DNA of 5,107 nt from CAYRVX01 sp964642165 (GCA_964642165.1 CAZXOC010000425.1:1-5107); one strand, 5' to 3'. Shown: positions 1-5,107, numbered from the stretch's first letter. The notes: a model not told the origin generated them from the letters alone. Numbers and translations: made by a program.

Positions 1-107
1 TCCTCGTTCCGGGCGCGATCGTCCGCGACCGACGAGGATTCCTGCCTCCGTTGCCAGCAGGGCCGTGATCTGGGCAGATCAGAGCGGTCCAGGTTGGGAT
101 CCCAGCC
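1..107. repeat. Cluster of three inverted repeats in the non-coding left edge
   Basis: Three hairpin-capable inverted repeats lie one after another. The first has 7-base arms at 1-7 and 32-38 (TCCTCGT/ACGAGGA) with an inner CGCG/CGCG pairing at 14-17 and 24-27. The second is TGATCTG-GG-CAGATCA at 66-81. The third is centred on the perfect palindrome TGGGATCCCA at 95-104, with flanking pairs extending to 92-107. The third lies 10 bases past the stop codon of the minus-strand gene, so it may end that transcript or stabilise its 3' end. None is followed by a T-run on either strand, so a standard intrinsic terminator is not supported. I see no gene in 1-116. Confidence 0.5.
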
Positions 108-116
108 GGAGGGACC

Positions 117-497
117 CTATCCCCTCTTTGCCTCGCGGAAGACAGGAGGTTCGGCTAGGGTGAAGAGGACGACCTCCTCGCCGGTTACGGTGCTGATGTC
201 GTGGTGCAGGCTTACCACGTTGACCCCGGTGATATCTTGCACCATCGCCTCCAGGGCTGGCCGAGCCGTCTCCATCAACTGCGTCCGGACCTGTTTGAGC
301 AGGCCCCGTCCCTTCTCGGCCGACAGCGTCTTGACCAGTTGCTGTTCGGCCGCCGTCAGGACGCCGCGGAGGCGCACCACGAGCAGATCACCGATCAGGT
401 GGGTGCGGATGTCCTTGGGGCCACGGCCCATGTACTCCTGCTCGAAGCGGCCGACTCCTTCGCAGATGGCGGCCTCGATTTCGCCCTGTGTTCTCAT
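117..497 (-). CDS. DUF2294/MpsC-family small protein, divergent single copy
   Basis: This 126-residue soluble-looking protein has the features of the DUF2294 family (MpsC in Pfam). There is an N-terminal helix, then YMGRGP at residues 22-27 with the family's GRGP turn, then a beta strand (LLVVRL, 38-43). Next come the LTAAEQQL segment (47-54), a long central helix and ITGVNVVSLHHDIST (89-103), which matches the usual end of the domain. Length is normal for the family. The ATG at 497 is chosen because GGAGGT lies just upstream; an in-frame TTG at 524 would add nine residues but has no comparable site. No signal peptide or membrane segment is visible. It is transcribed away from the plus-strand operon, which encodes two more members of the family with GHAP instead of GRGP. 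Biochemical function is unknown: Pfam ties the family to a sodium-translocating membrane-potential system, but no partner subunits are present here. Confidence 0.85.
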   Translation of the reverse strand: MRTQGEIEAAICEGVGRFEQEYMGRGPKDIRTHLIGDLLVVRLRGVLTAAEQQLVKTLSAEKGRGLLKQVRTQLMETARPALEAMVQDITGVNVVSLHHDISTVTGEEVVLFTLAEPPVFREAKRG

Positions 498-501
498 GGC
501 G

Positions 502-507
502 ACCTCC
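502..507 (-). promoter_or_regulatory. Ribosome-binding site of the minus-strand DUF2294 gene
   Basis: The minus strand reads GGAGGT, then four bases, then ATG at 497. This near-perfect Shine-Dalgarno sequence decides the start in favour of the ATG over the in-frame TTG at 524. Confidence 0.75.
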
Positions 508-538
508 AACCCACCGCGACTCAACCCGCGGGGCGATA

Positions 539-554
539 GCCGGGATCTCCCGGC
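539..554. repeat. Short GC-rich inverted repeat in the divergent intergenic region
   Basis: GCCGGGA-TC-TCCCGGC has perfect 7-base arms around a 2-base spacer. It lies about 42 bases upstream of the minus-strand start codon. It could be an operator for a dimeric regulator or a hairpin in the 5' leader of that gene. Only the symmetry is seen; the role is inference. Confidence 0.45.
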
Positions 555-630
555 AAAGCAGAGGCCATTGCCTGCCCGGCAGCTCAGCAGCTTAAGATAC
601 CGCAGGCGAAGCGCGATTTCCAGAATTAGC

Positions 631-658
631 TTGCCTCCTGCGCCGGGTTTGCTATCGT
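631..658 (+). promoter_or_regulatory. Possible sigma70-type promoter for the plus-strand operon leader
   Basis: TTGCCT at 631-636 and TATCGT at 653-658 each match the -35 and -10 consensus at four of six positions. The spacer is 16 bases, and TG one base before the -10 gives an extended -10. The start of transcription would fall near 665, giving a leader of almost 200 bases before the first gene. The local sequence is more AT-rich than its surroundings, which supports a promoter, but matches of this quality also arise by chance. Confidence 0.35.
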
Positions 659-668
659 TAAGGTGTTA

Positions 669-688
669 CGGAGGATAAGACGCCTCCG
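669..688 (+). other. Small leader hairpin
   Basis: CGGAGG at 669-674 pairs perfectly with CCTCCG at 683-688 around an 8-base loop. If transcription starts near 665, this hairpin forms at the very 5' end of the RNA, where it could stabilise the transcript. It also buries a GGAGG sequence. A second GC-rich pairing (CCCGG 714-718 with CCGGG 724-728) follows before the terminator-like hairpin. Confidence 0.35.
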
Positions 689-744
689 AGTCGGATGACT
701 AGATGAAGGGCAGCCCGGGCGCGCCGGGAGGCCCGTTGACGAGT

Positions 745-794
745 AAGCCGACGTGGTCTAGCACCCCTGGGTGTTCGACCCCGTCGGCTTTTTT
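745..794 (+). terminator. Strong terminator-like hairpin with T-run in the operon leader
   Basis: AAGCCGACG at 745-753 pairs perfectly with CGTCGGCTT at 782-790. Above a single T·C mismatch, GGTC (755-758) pairs with GACC (777-780). Above another T·C mismatch, A760-T775, G761·T774 and CACC (762-765) with GGTG (770-773) continue the stem to a CCTG loop, for about 19 pairs in all. Six Ts (789-794) close the element. The form is that of a plus-strand intrinsic terminator; the minus strand has no T-run after the stem. It lies 67 bases before the first operon gene and has no upstream plus-strand gene to serve. It is therefore either an attenuator controlling the operon or the 3' end of a short independent RNA starting near 665. 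CGAACA at 809-814 could pair with TGTTCG at 772-777 inside the stem, a possible anti-terminator; this last point is speculative. Confidence 0.75.
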
Positions 795-849
795 GTTCGC
801 GGCGTTGCCGAACACGACCGCTGGCCCGAAGCAAAGGACAGCCAGAGGT

Positions 850-854
850 GGGAG
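850..854 (+). promoter_or_regulatory. Ribosome-binding site deciding the start of the first tandem DUF2294 gene
   Basis: GGGAG lies 7 bases before the ATG at 862. The same sequence at the same distance precedes the paralogous gene (1362-1366, ATG at 1374), where the codon matching the alternative ATG at 856 is GTA. This conservation favours 862. Confidence 0.6.
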
Positions 855-861
855 CATGCTG

Positions 862-1278
862 ATGAGCGAGTCTCGGCCAACCATGGCGCAGGAGATCGCA
901 GAGGCGGTGATCGGTTTCCAGCGGCAAACGACCGGCCACGCGCCAAAGGCGGTCACGGTGGTCCTGAGTCAGGACACGCTGGTGATCACGCTGCACGAAG
1001 CCCTCTCGCCAGCCGAGAGAGACCTGGCCAGGAGCCCGCAAGGCGCCGCGCAGGTGGAGGAGTTCCACCGACAGCTTTTCAGCAGCTCCTGCCAATCGCT
1101 GCGGGAGGAGATCAAGAGGATCACCGGCGTGGAAGTGCGCGAGGCCGTTGCGGAGATCGAGCCGACGACGGGGGCCGTGGTCCAGGCGTTCACGAGGAGC
1201 GCCATGGTGCAGGTGTTCCGCCTCGCCCAAGGCGTGCCGCAGGGCAGTTGGAGCGGGGACGGGCCCGGTGGTCCGTGA
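862..1278 (+). CDS. DUF2294/MpsC-family protein, tandem copy 1
   Basis: This 138-residue protein has the DUF2294 layout: a helix with AQEIAEAV (9-16), GHAP (25-28) in place of the usual GRGP, strands around VTVVLS and DTLVITL (31-44), LSPAERDL (48-55), a central helix containing FHRQLFSSS (68-76) and ITGVEV (87-92), then a final strand. The last dozen residues are Gly/Pro-rich and probably disordered. It matches the next gene at 99 of the first 132 residues, so the two arose by tandem duplication; the similarity extends into the ribosome-binding region. It has no signal peptide or membrane helix. As first gene of the apparent operon it sits right behind the terminator-like leader hairpin. The start at 862 was chosen by comparison with the paralogue; ATG at 856 is nearly as good, and the frame is open upstream to an ATG at 703 that lacks a ribosome-binding site. 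Function is unknown; a role tied to the downstream radical SAM enzymes is inferred from linkage only. Confidence 0.85.
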   Translation: MSESRPTMAQEIAEAVIGFQRQTTGHAPKAVTVVLSQDTLVITLHEALSPAERDLARSPQGAAQVEEFHRQLFSSSCQSLREEIKRITGVEVREAVAEIEPTTGAVVQAFTRSAMVQVFRLAQGVPQGSWSGDGPGGP

Positions 1279-1373
1279 TGCCGGCGGAGGCCGCGTCATG
1301 CTGGTCCGGACGAAGGAGACAGACAAGTGAAGCCCACGCGGAACGAGGGAGAGCCAGAGATGGGAGCGTACTG

Positions 1374-1805
1374 ATGGGCAAGTCCCAGCCGACCTTGGCG
1401 CAGGAGATCGCAGAAGCGGTGATCGCTTTCCAGCAGCAGACGACGGGCCACGCAGCCGAAGCGGTCACGGTGGTCCTGAGTCGGGACACGCTGGTGGTCA
1501 CGCTGCACGATGCCCTGTCGCCGGTTGAGAAGGACCTGGCCAAGAGCCCATCGGGCGCCGCCCAGGTGCAGGAGTTTCACCGGCAGCTCTTCAGCAGTTC
1601 CTGCCAATCGCTGCGGAAGGAAATCGAGAGGGTTACCGGTGTGGAATGGCCCCAAGCCGTCGCGGAAGTGGAGCCGACGACGGGGGCCATGGTGCAAGCC
1701 TTCACGAGGAACACCATGGTGCAGATCTTCCGCGTCGCCCGGAGCGTGACCGGAAACAGTTGGAGCGGACGTACGCCCGTTGAGCCGTTGAGTGAAGGAA
1801 GGTGA
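1374..1805 (+). CDS. DUF2294/MpsC-family protein, tandem copy 2
   Basis: This 143-residue paralogue of the preceding gene has the same landmarks: GHAA at 25-28, LSPVEKDL (48-55), the fully conserved block GAAQV-EFHRQLFSSSCQSLR with one change (61-81), VTGVEW (87-92) and PTTGAMVQAFTR (101-112). Most differences are conservative (R/K, I/V, E/D), the pattern of a gene kept under selection. The clearest divergence is at residues 92-94 (VRE to WPQ) and in the C-terminal tail from residue 121 on. GGGAG at 1362-1366 sits 7 bases before the ATG. The stop codon lies only three bases before the start of the first radical SAM gene and overlaps its ribosome-binding site, so the two are very probably translationally coupled. 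Two similar copies plus a third divergent gene suggest homo- or hetero-oligomers, but that is inference. Confidence 0.85.
   Translation: MGKSQPTLAQEIAEAVIAFQQQTTGHAAEAVTVVLSRDTLVVTLHDALSPVEKDLAKSPSGAAQVQEFHRQLFSSSCQSLRKEIERVTGVEWPQAVAEVEPTTGAMVQAFTRNTMVQIFRVARSVTGNSWSGRTPVEPLSEGR
1797..1805 (+). promoter_or_regulatory. Ribosome-binding site overlapping the upstream stop codon
   Basis: GGAAGGTGA precedes the ATG at 1809, and its last three bases are the TGA stop of tandem copy 2. This arrangement implies translational coupling between the DUF2294 gene and the first radical SAM gene. Confidence 0.7.
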
Positions 1806-1808
1806 TCC

Positions 1809-3419
1809 ATGGAAACGCCTCGCCAGGCAGACCGTCCCGCCGGCCGCAGAGCCCGTCTGCGGATCGTTTGTCCCGCCTATCCCGCCTTCAACATCTACTC
1901 TCGCCCCGCCAAGGTGATGACCGCACTGGGTCCTGTGTGCGTCGCCACGGCCGTGCAGGACGTCCCAGGATGGGACGCGGAAATCATCGACGAGAACAAC
2001 TACCGGCGCGGCCCGAGGGACGCGGCCGGCAGACCCGACCACGATGCCATGCAGCGGGCCAGGCCTGCCGACGTCGTGGGGCTGTACGGCGGGCTGACGA
2101 GCACCATCCCGCGTCTGCTCGAGATCGCCAAGCTCTACAAGGCCCTGGGCGCGCGCACCATCGCGGGCGGGGCGCATTTCGTCGAGGACAACGTCGAGCA
2201 GGCCCTGCGTAGCGGTCTGGACGTCGTCGTCCTTGGGGAGGGCGAGAAGACGATCGCCGAGCTGCTGGCGTGCTTCGACACGGGCGGGGACCTCCGCGAG
2301 GTCCGGGGCATTGCCTTCCTCCGGGACGGCAAGCTCGTCCTGACGCCGCCGCGGGAGCCGATCACCGACTTCGACGAGCTGCCGATCCCCGACTTCTCCG
2401 TCCTTCGCCACGCCCGGATGAAGTACTACCCCGTGTCGGGCATCCGCGGCTGCGGGATGGACTGCGAGTTCTGTACCGTCAAGGGCAAGCCGCGCTTCGC
2501 CTCTCCGGAACGCGTGATGGAGCAGTTTGCGTCGATCCACGAGAAGTGGGGCGGGAAGATCTTCTTCATCGTCGACGACCTGTTCGGACAGAACCGCGGC
2601 GACACGCTTCGCCTCTGCCGGATGCTGCACGACTACCAGCAGCGGGTCGGCACGCGGTTCAGCATCATGGTCCAGATACGGCTGGACCGGGCCCGGGATG
2701 GCGAGATGCTTCAGGCCATGCGCCGCGCCGGGATCAACAACCTCGCCATCGGCTTCGAGTCGCCCATCGCCGAGGAGCTCAAGGCGATGAACAAGCGTCT
2801 CATCCCGCAGGAGATGATCGACCTGACCGCGCTGTACCGCCAGGCCGGCTTCCGGATCCACGGCATGTTCATCTTCGGCTACCCCGCGCGCGAGGACCGG
2901 CCGTTCTGGATGAGCGCCAAGGACCGCGTGCGGCATTTCCGCCGGTTCATCAAGAAGGCGCGGCTCGATACCGTCCAGGTCCTGCTGCCCGGGCCCCTCC
3001 CGGGGACCGAGCTGACCCGCCGGCTGAAGGCGGCCAACCGGATCTACCCCACGGAGTACGTCGGACTGGAGTACTACGACGGGAACTTCCCGCTCTTTCA
3101 GCCCGACGAGCCCCTCACGCCCGAGGACATGCTGGCGTCGGTCCGCAGCATCATGGGTCGCTTCTACCGGCCGCACCACATGTTCTCCGTGGGGCTCAAT
3201 GTTCTCTCCTTCCCCGCCCTTGCATTCTACCTCCACAGGATCAAGTTCGGCTGGCAGAAGTGGTACCGCAAGTGGTGGGGGAGCCTGTACCGGACCGGCG
3301 GCTGGCTGCTCCTGAGGAAGTGGGCTGCCGCCTTCAAGAGAGACGGCTTCCTGGGCAAGCTTGCGGAGGCAAAGCGGAGCTCGGTTCCCGAGAGGGCACG
3401 CGGATCATACAGCAGTTGA
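1809..3419 (+). CDS. B12-binding-domain radical SAM enzyme 1, substrate unknown
   Basis: This 536-residue protein has two recognisable domains. Residues about 17-160 form a Rossmann-like cobalamin-binding domain with IIDEN (59-63), AGGAH (119-123) and GEGE (143-146). The canonical DxHxxG histidine is replaced by Asn63, as in other members that do not use His to bind cobalt. Residues about 205-410 form the radical SAM barrel: C215, C219 and C222 (CGMDCEFC) bind the [4Fe-4S] cluster that cleaves S-adenosylmethionine. IVDDLF (254-259), GFESP (315-319) and LPGPLPGT (393-400) are further family landmarks. The C-terminal part holds a striking basic, aromatic segment with six Trp between 482 and 505, which could bind a membrane or hydrophobic substrate. 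The family performs methylations, ring formations and other radical reactions on lipids, pigments and natural products; which one here cannot be read from sequence. Start supported by the adjacent ribosome-binding site. Confidence 0.9.
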   Translation: METPRQADRPAGRRARLRIVCPAYPAFNIYSRPAKVMTALGPVCVATAVQDVPGWDAEIIDENNYRRGPRDAAGRPDHDAMQRARPADVVGLYGGLTSTIPRLLEIAKLYKALGARTIAGGAHFVEDNVEQALRSGLDVVVLGEGEKTIAELLACFDTGGDLREVRGIAFLRDGKLVLTPPREPITDFDELPIPDFSVLRHARMKYYPVSGIRGCGMDCEFCTVKGKPRFASPERVMEQFASIHEKWGGKIFFIVDDLFGQNRGDTLRLCRMLHDYQQRVGTRFSIMVQIRLDRARDGEMLQAMRRAGINNLAIGFESPIAEELKAMNKRLIPQEMIDLTALYRQAGFRIHGMFIFGYPAREDRPFWMSAKDRVRHFRRFIKKARLDTVQVLLPGPLPGTELTRRLKAANRIYPTEYVGLEYYDGNFPLFQPDEPLTPEDMLASVRSIMGRFYRPHHMFSVGLNVLSFPALAFYLHRIKFGWQKWYRKWWGSLYRTGGWLLLRKWAAAFKRDGFLGKLAEAKRSSVPERARGSYSS

Positions 3420-3446
3420 CCGAGGCCCCTTGCGTGCAGGAGCGCG

Positions 3447-4931
3447 ATGCGACTCTACCTGATCAACCCGAACAACCCGCTGGTGAGCCTGGCCAACATC
3501 CGGGAGAGCCGGTGGAACCGCTACCGGGTCTGGAAGCCTCTGGGCCTCCTGGTTCTGGCCGGCCTGACGCCGCCGGAATGGGAGATCACAGTCATCGACG
3601 AGAACGTGCGCGCGGCGGACTACGCGGCCATGCCCCGCCCGGACCTGGTCGGGATCACCGCGTTCACCTCCCAGGCCAGCCGGGCGTACGAGGTGGCGAG
3701 GCAGTTTCGCCGCCGCGGCGTGAGCGTCGTCATGGGCGGGATTCACGCCACCATGTGCACGGAGGAAGCTCTGCGCCATGTCGATTCGGTCGTCACGGGG
3801 GAGGCGGAGAGCGTCTGGGCGACGGCCCTGGAAGACGCGCGGCGGGGCCGGTTGCGGAGAACGTACGCCGGCGAACACGTTGATCTGGCCGACGTCCCGC
3901 CGGCCCGGCACGACCTCCTGGCGGAAGGCTATGCCTTCGGCTCCATCCAGACGACACGAGGCTGTCCGCTGAACTGCAGCTTCTGCAGCGTCTCGGCGTT
4001 CAACGGCACGCGCTACCGCCATCGGCCCATCGCCGGCGTGATCGAGGAGTTGAAGGCCATCCGGGAGAAGTGGGTCCTGGTCGTGGACGACAACCTGATC
4101 GGCACCAGCGCGGCCCACATTGCCCGAGCCAAGGAGCTCTTCCGGGCGATGATCCAGGCCGGTCCGGGCAAGAAGTGGATCGCGCAGGTGACCATCAACA
4201 TGGCCGATGATGATGAACTCCTGACGCTGGCGTCGCGCGCCGGATGCCAGGGCGTGTTCATCGGGTTTGAGTCGCCCACCGCGGAGGGCTTGAGGGAAGT
4301 GGGCAAGAAGTTCAATCTGCTGAAGGGACGCGAGCTCCCGCAATCCGTCCGCCGAATCCAGCGACACGGCATGCTGGTGGTCGGATCGTTCATCATGGGC
4401 CTGGACACGGACGAGCCGGGCATCGGCCGGCGGATCGCCCAGGCGGCCAGCAGCTACGACCTGGACCTCCTCAACGCCCTGTTCCTGACGCCGCTGCCGG
4501 GCACCCGCCTGTGGGATCGGATGGCGCTGGAAGATCGCATCGCCGCCGATGATTTCCCCCGAGACTGGCAGTACTACACGCTGAGCTTCCCCACGGCGCG
4601 ATACAAGCACTTCTCCTGGGCCCAGATCCTGGAGGAGATGAATGCGTGCGACCGCAGCTTCTACTCGTGGCGGGGCATTCTGTGGCGCGTGGTCGGAGGT
4701 TTGCTGGGGCGGCGGCATCCGATTCTCTCGCTGGTGGGCAATCTGTCGTACCGGAACAACGCCCGCTTGAGCCGAAGCAGCTACGGCCAACTTGGCTTCC
4801 TGGACGACCAAGGTGGACAAGGAAGCATCATCGATAAGGCCCACGGTGGTCGTGGGCGCGAGCTCATTGGGGAAATCTCGGTTCTGAGCGGTTCTGGCGA
4901 TGCCGGGAGGCTGAAAAGTACAATACCTTAA
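3447..4931 (+). CDS. B12-binding-domain radical SAM enzyme 2, substrate unknown
   Basis: This 494-residue protein has the same two-domain plan as the preceding one but is only distantly similar. The N-terminal cobalamin-binding-like domain (about 1-135) has VIDEN (49-53), MGGIHAT (96-102) and TGEAE (117-121), again without the DxHxxG histidine. The radical SAM domain (about 165-365) has RGCPLNCSFC at 171-180, with C173, C177 and C180 as cluster ligands. Next come RYRHRP (189-194), VVDDNLIG (212-219), GFESP (273-277) and LTPLPGTRLWDRM (347-359), all typical of the superfamily. AGGAG at 3438-3442 stands 4 bases before the ATG. It follows the first enzyme by 27 bases, so co-transcription is likely and successive steps on one substrate are plausible. 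The final 50 or so residues are Gly-rich, do not resemble a folded domain, and are encoded over a perfect 7-base-pair hairpin; the natural stop may have been lost. No gene symbol is justified. Confidence 0.9.
   Translation: MRLYLINPNNPLVSLANIRESRWNRYRVWKPLGLLVLAGLTPPEWEITVIDENVRAADYAAMPRPDLVGITAFTSQASRAYEVARQFRRRGVSVVMGGIHATMCTEEALRHVDSVVTGEAESVWATALEDARRGRLRRTYAGEHVDLADVPPARHDLLAEGYAFGSIQTTRGCPLNCSFCSVSAFNGTRYRHRPIAGVIEELKAIREKWVLVVDDNLIGTSAAHIARAKELFRAMIQAGPGKKWIAQVTINMADDDELLTLASRAGCQGVFIGFESPTAEGLREVGKKFNLLKGRELPQSVRRIQRHGMLVVGSFIMGLDTDEPGIGRRIAQAASSYDLDLLNALFLTPLPGTRLWDRMALEDRIAADDFPRDWQYYTLSFPTARYKHFSWAQILEEMNACDRSFYSWRGILWRVVGGLLGRRHPILSLVGNLSYRNNARLSRSSYGQLGFLDDQGGQGSIIDKAHGGRGRELIGEISVLSGSGDAGRLKSTIP
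4839..4857 (+). other. Hairpin inside the 3' end of the second radical SAM gene
   Basis: GCCCACG at 4839-4845 and CGTGGGC at 4851-4857 form a perfect 7-pair stem with a 5-base loop. No T-run follows. It lies in the part encoding the unusual Gly-rich tail and may be a leftover 3'-untranslated structure or chance. Confidence 0.4.
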
Positions 4932-5107
4932 TTCTATGGAAGCTGGCCAGTGTAATGGGAAGAGTAGGACCTGAAAAAAACGCTGAACCTCTTCAGGTGG
5001 TCGGGGGTGCGGGGACTCCGCTCATCTCGAGGGCGGCAGGCACCATAACGAAGAGCCTGGTGACGCATGTGGGCTCGATCGTCGCTTCTTGCGGTGCCCG
5101 CGCGGTT
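4932..5107. other. Right-edge region without a secure gene; short open frames run off the window
   Basis: On the plus strand an open frame of 51 codons begins with ATG at 4955 and runs to the window edge. Its product starts MGRVGPEKNA and contains VVGGAGTPLISRAAGT, not recognised. A TACAAT box at 4919-4924 and GGAAG at 4938-4942 precede it, but no matching -35 was found and the GGAAG is 12 bases from the ATG. On the minus strand another frame is open from the edge to a stop at 4993-4995, and a third to 4934-4936. Just past the 4993 stop the minus strand has a 5-pair hairpin (CTGAA/TTCAG) followed by CG and seven Ts, which would be a weak terminator for a convergent gene. The evidence does not choose between these options. 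Confidence 0.3.
4974..4996 (-). terminator. Weak possible minus-strand terminator
   Basis: Read on the minus strand, CTGAA-GAGG-TTCAG (4996-4983) is followed by CG and a run of seven Ts (4980-4974). The stem is short and AT-rich. It would only make sense for a convergent gene entering from the right edge. The same bases also allow a 7-base pairing ACCTGAA/TTCAGGT (4969-4975 with 4992-4998), which lacks a plus-strand T-run. Confidence 0.25.

Noticed and set aside
94..678. Plus-strand frame of 194 codons opposite the minus-strand DUF2294 gene
   Set aside because: It is a Ser/Arg/Pro-rich product without domains, antisense to a gene with clear family features and a strong ribosome-binding site.
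745..794. tRNA-like appearance: 7-base outer stem AGCCGAC/GTCGGCT, GTGGTCTAG like a D-arm, and GGGTGTTCGACC like a T-arm
   Set aside because: Only about 30 bases lie between the outer arms, too short for a tRNA. There is no anticodon arm, and the TTCGA is out of register with any 5-pair T-stem. The continuous hairpin and T-run explain the sequence better.
665..861. Cobalamin or SAM riboswitch in the operon leader
   Set aside because: This was considered because the operon encodes B12/SAM enzymes. No recognisable B12-box or SAM-riboswitch core was seen by eye, and the leader is too short for a full cobalamin riboswitch.
771..1373. N-terminal extension of tandem copy 2 back to an ATG at 771
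   Set aside because: The extension overlaps tandem copy 1 out of frame. The ATG at 1374 has a ribosome-binding site conserved with copy 1 and matches its N-terminus.
1296..3236. Long minus-strand open frame (646 codons) opposite tandem copy 2 and radical SAM enzyme 1
   Set aside because: It is antisense to two genes with clear family motifs. Its Arg/His/Gly/Ala-rich product shows no domain, and long antisense frames are expected in GC-rich genes.
2270..3883. Plus-strand frame of 537 codons overlapping the ends of both radical SAM genes
   Set aside because: It lies out of frame within both real genes, gives an Arg/Pro/Gly-rich product, and has no supporting start signal.
3405..4844. Long minus-strand open frame (479 codons) opposite radical SAM enzyme 2
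   Set aside because: It is a shadow of a gene with a clear CxxxCxxC motif. The product has no recognisable domain or ribosome-binding site.

Overview
This window is GC-rich bacterial DNA with closely packed genes and strong G/C preference at third codon positions. There is no rRNA, tRNA, transposase or CRISPR array. The sequence alone does not fix the taxon. DUF2294/MpsC-like proteins beside B12-domain radical SAM enzymes would suit a GC-rich environmental bacterium, but that placement is inference.

Layout: positions 1-116 are non-coding and hold three consecutive inverted repeats. A small minus-strand gene (117-497) encodes a DUF2294/MpsC-family protein. A 364-base divergent intergenic region (498-861) follows. 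It carries a short inverted repeat, a possible sigma70-type promoter and, about 70 bases before the next gene, a very clear hairpin plus T-run (745-794) with the form of an intrinsic terminator or attenuator. Four plus-strand genes then form an apparent operon: two tandem paralogous DUF2294/MpsC-family proteins (862-1278 and 1374-1805, identical at 99 of their first 132 residues), and two different radical SAM enzymes with N-terminal cobalamin-binding-like domains (1809-3419 and 3447-4931). Spacing is tight: 95 bases between the two DUF2294 genes, 3 bases between the second one and the first radical SAM gene (whose ribosome-binding site overlaps the preceding stop codon), and 27 bases between the two radical SAM genes. 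The last 176 bases are lower in GC at first and hold no secure gene, only short open frames that run off the window edge.

How the genes may work together: both enzymes have the CxxxCxxC motif that binds the [4Fe-4S] cluster, and both belong to the broad B12-binding-domain radical SAM superfamily. Known members include BchE, the hopanoid methylases and the archaeal lipid ring synthases. The substrates here are unknown. The first enzyme ends in a Trp- and Lys/Arg-rich segment that could lie on a membrane. The DUF2294 family is small and poorly understood; Pfam links it to the MpsC component of a sodium-translocating, membrane-potential-generating system, but no MpsA or MpsB partner is visible. 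The most interesting points are the linkage of duplicated DUF2294 genes to a pair of B12/radical SAM genes and the structured leader in front of them.
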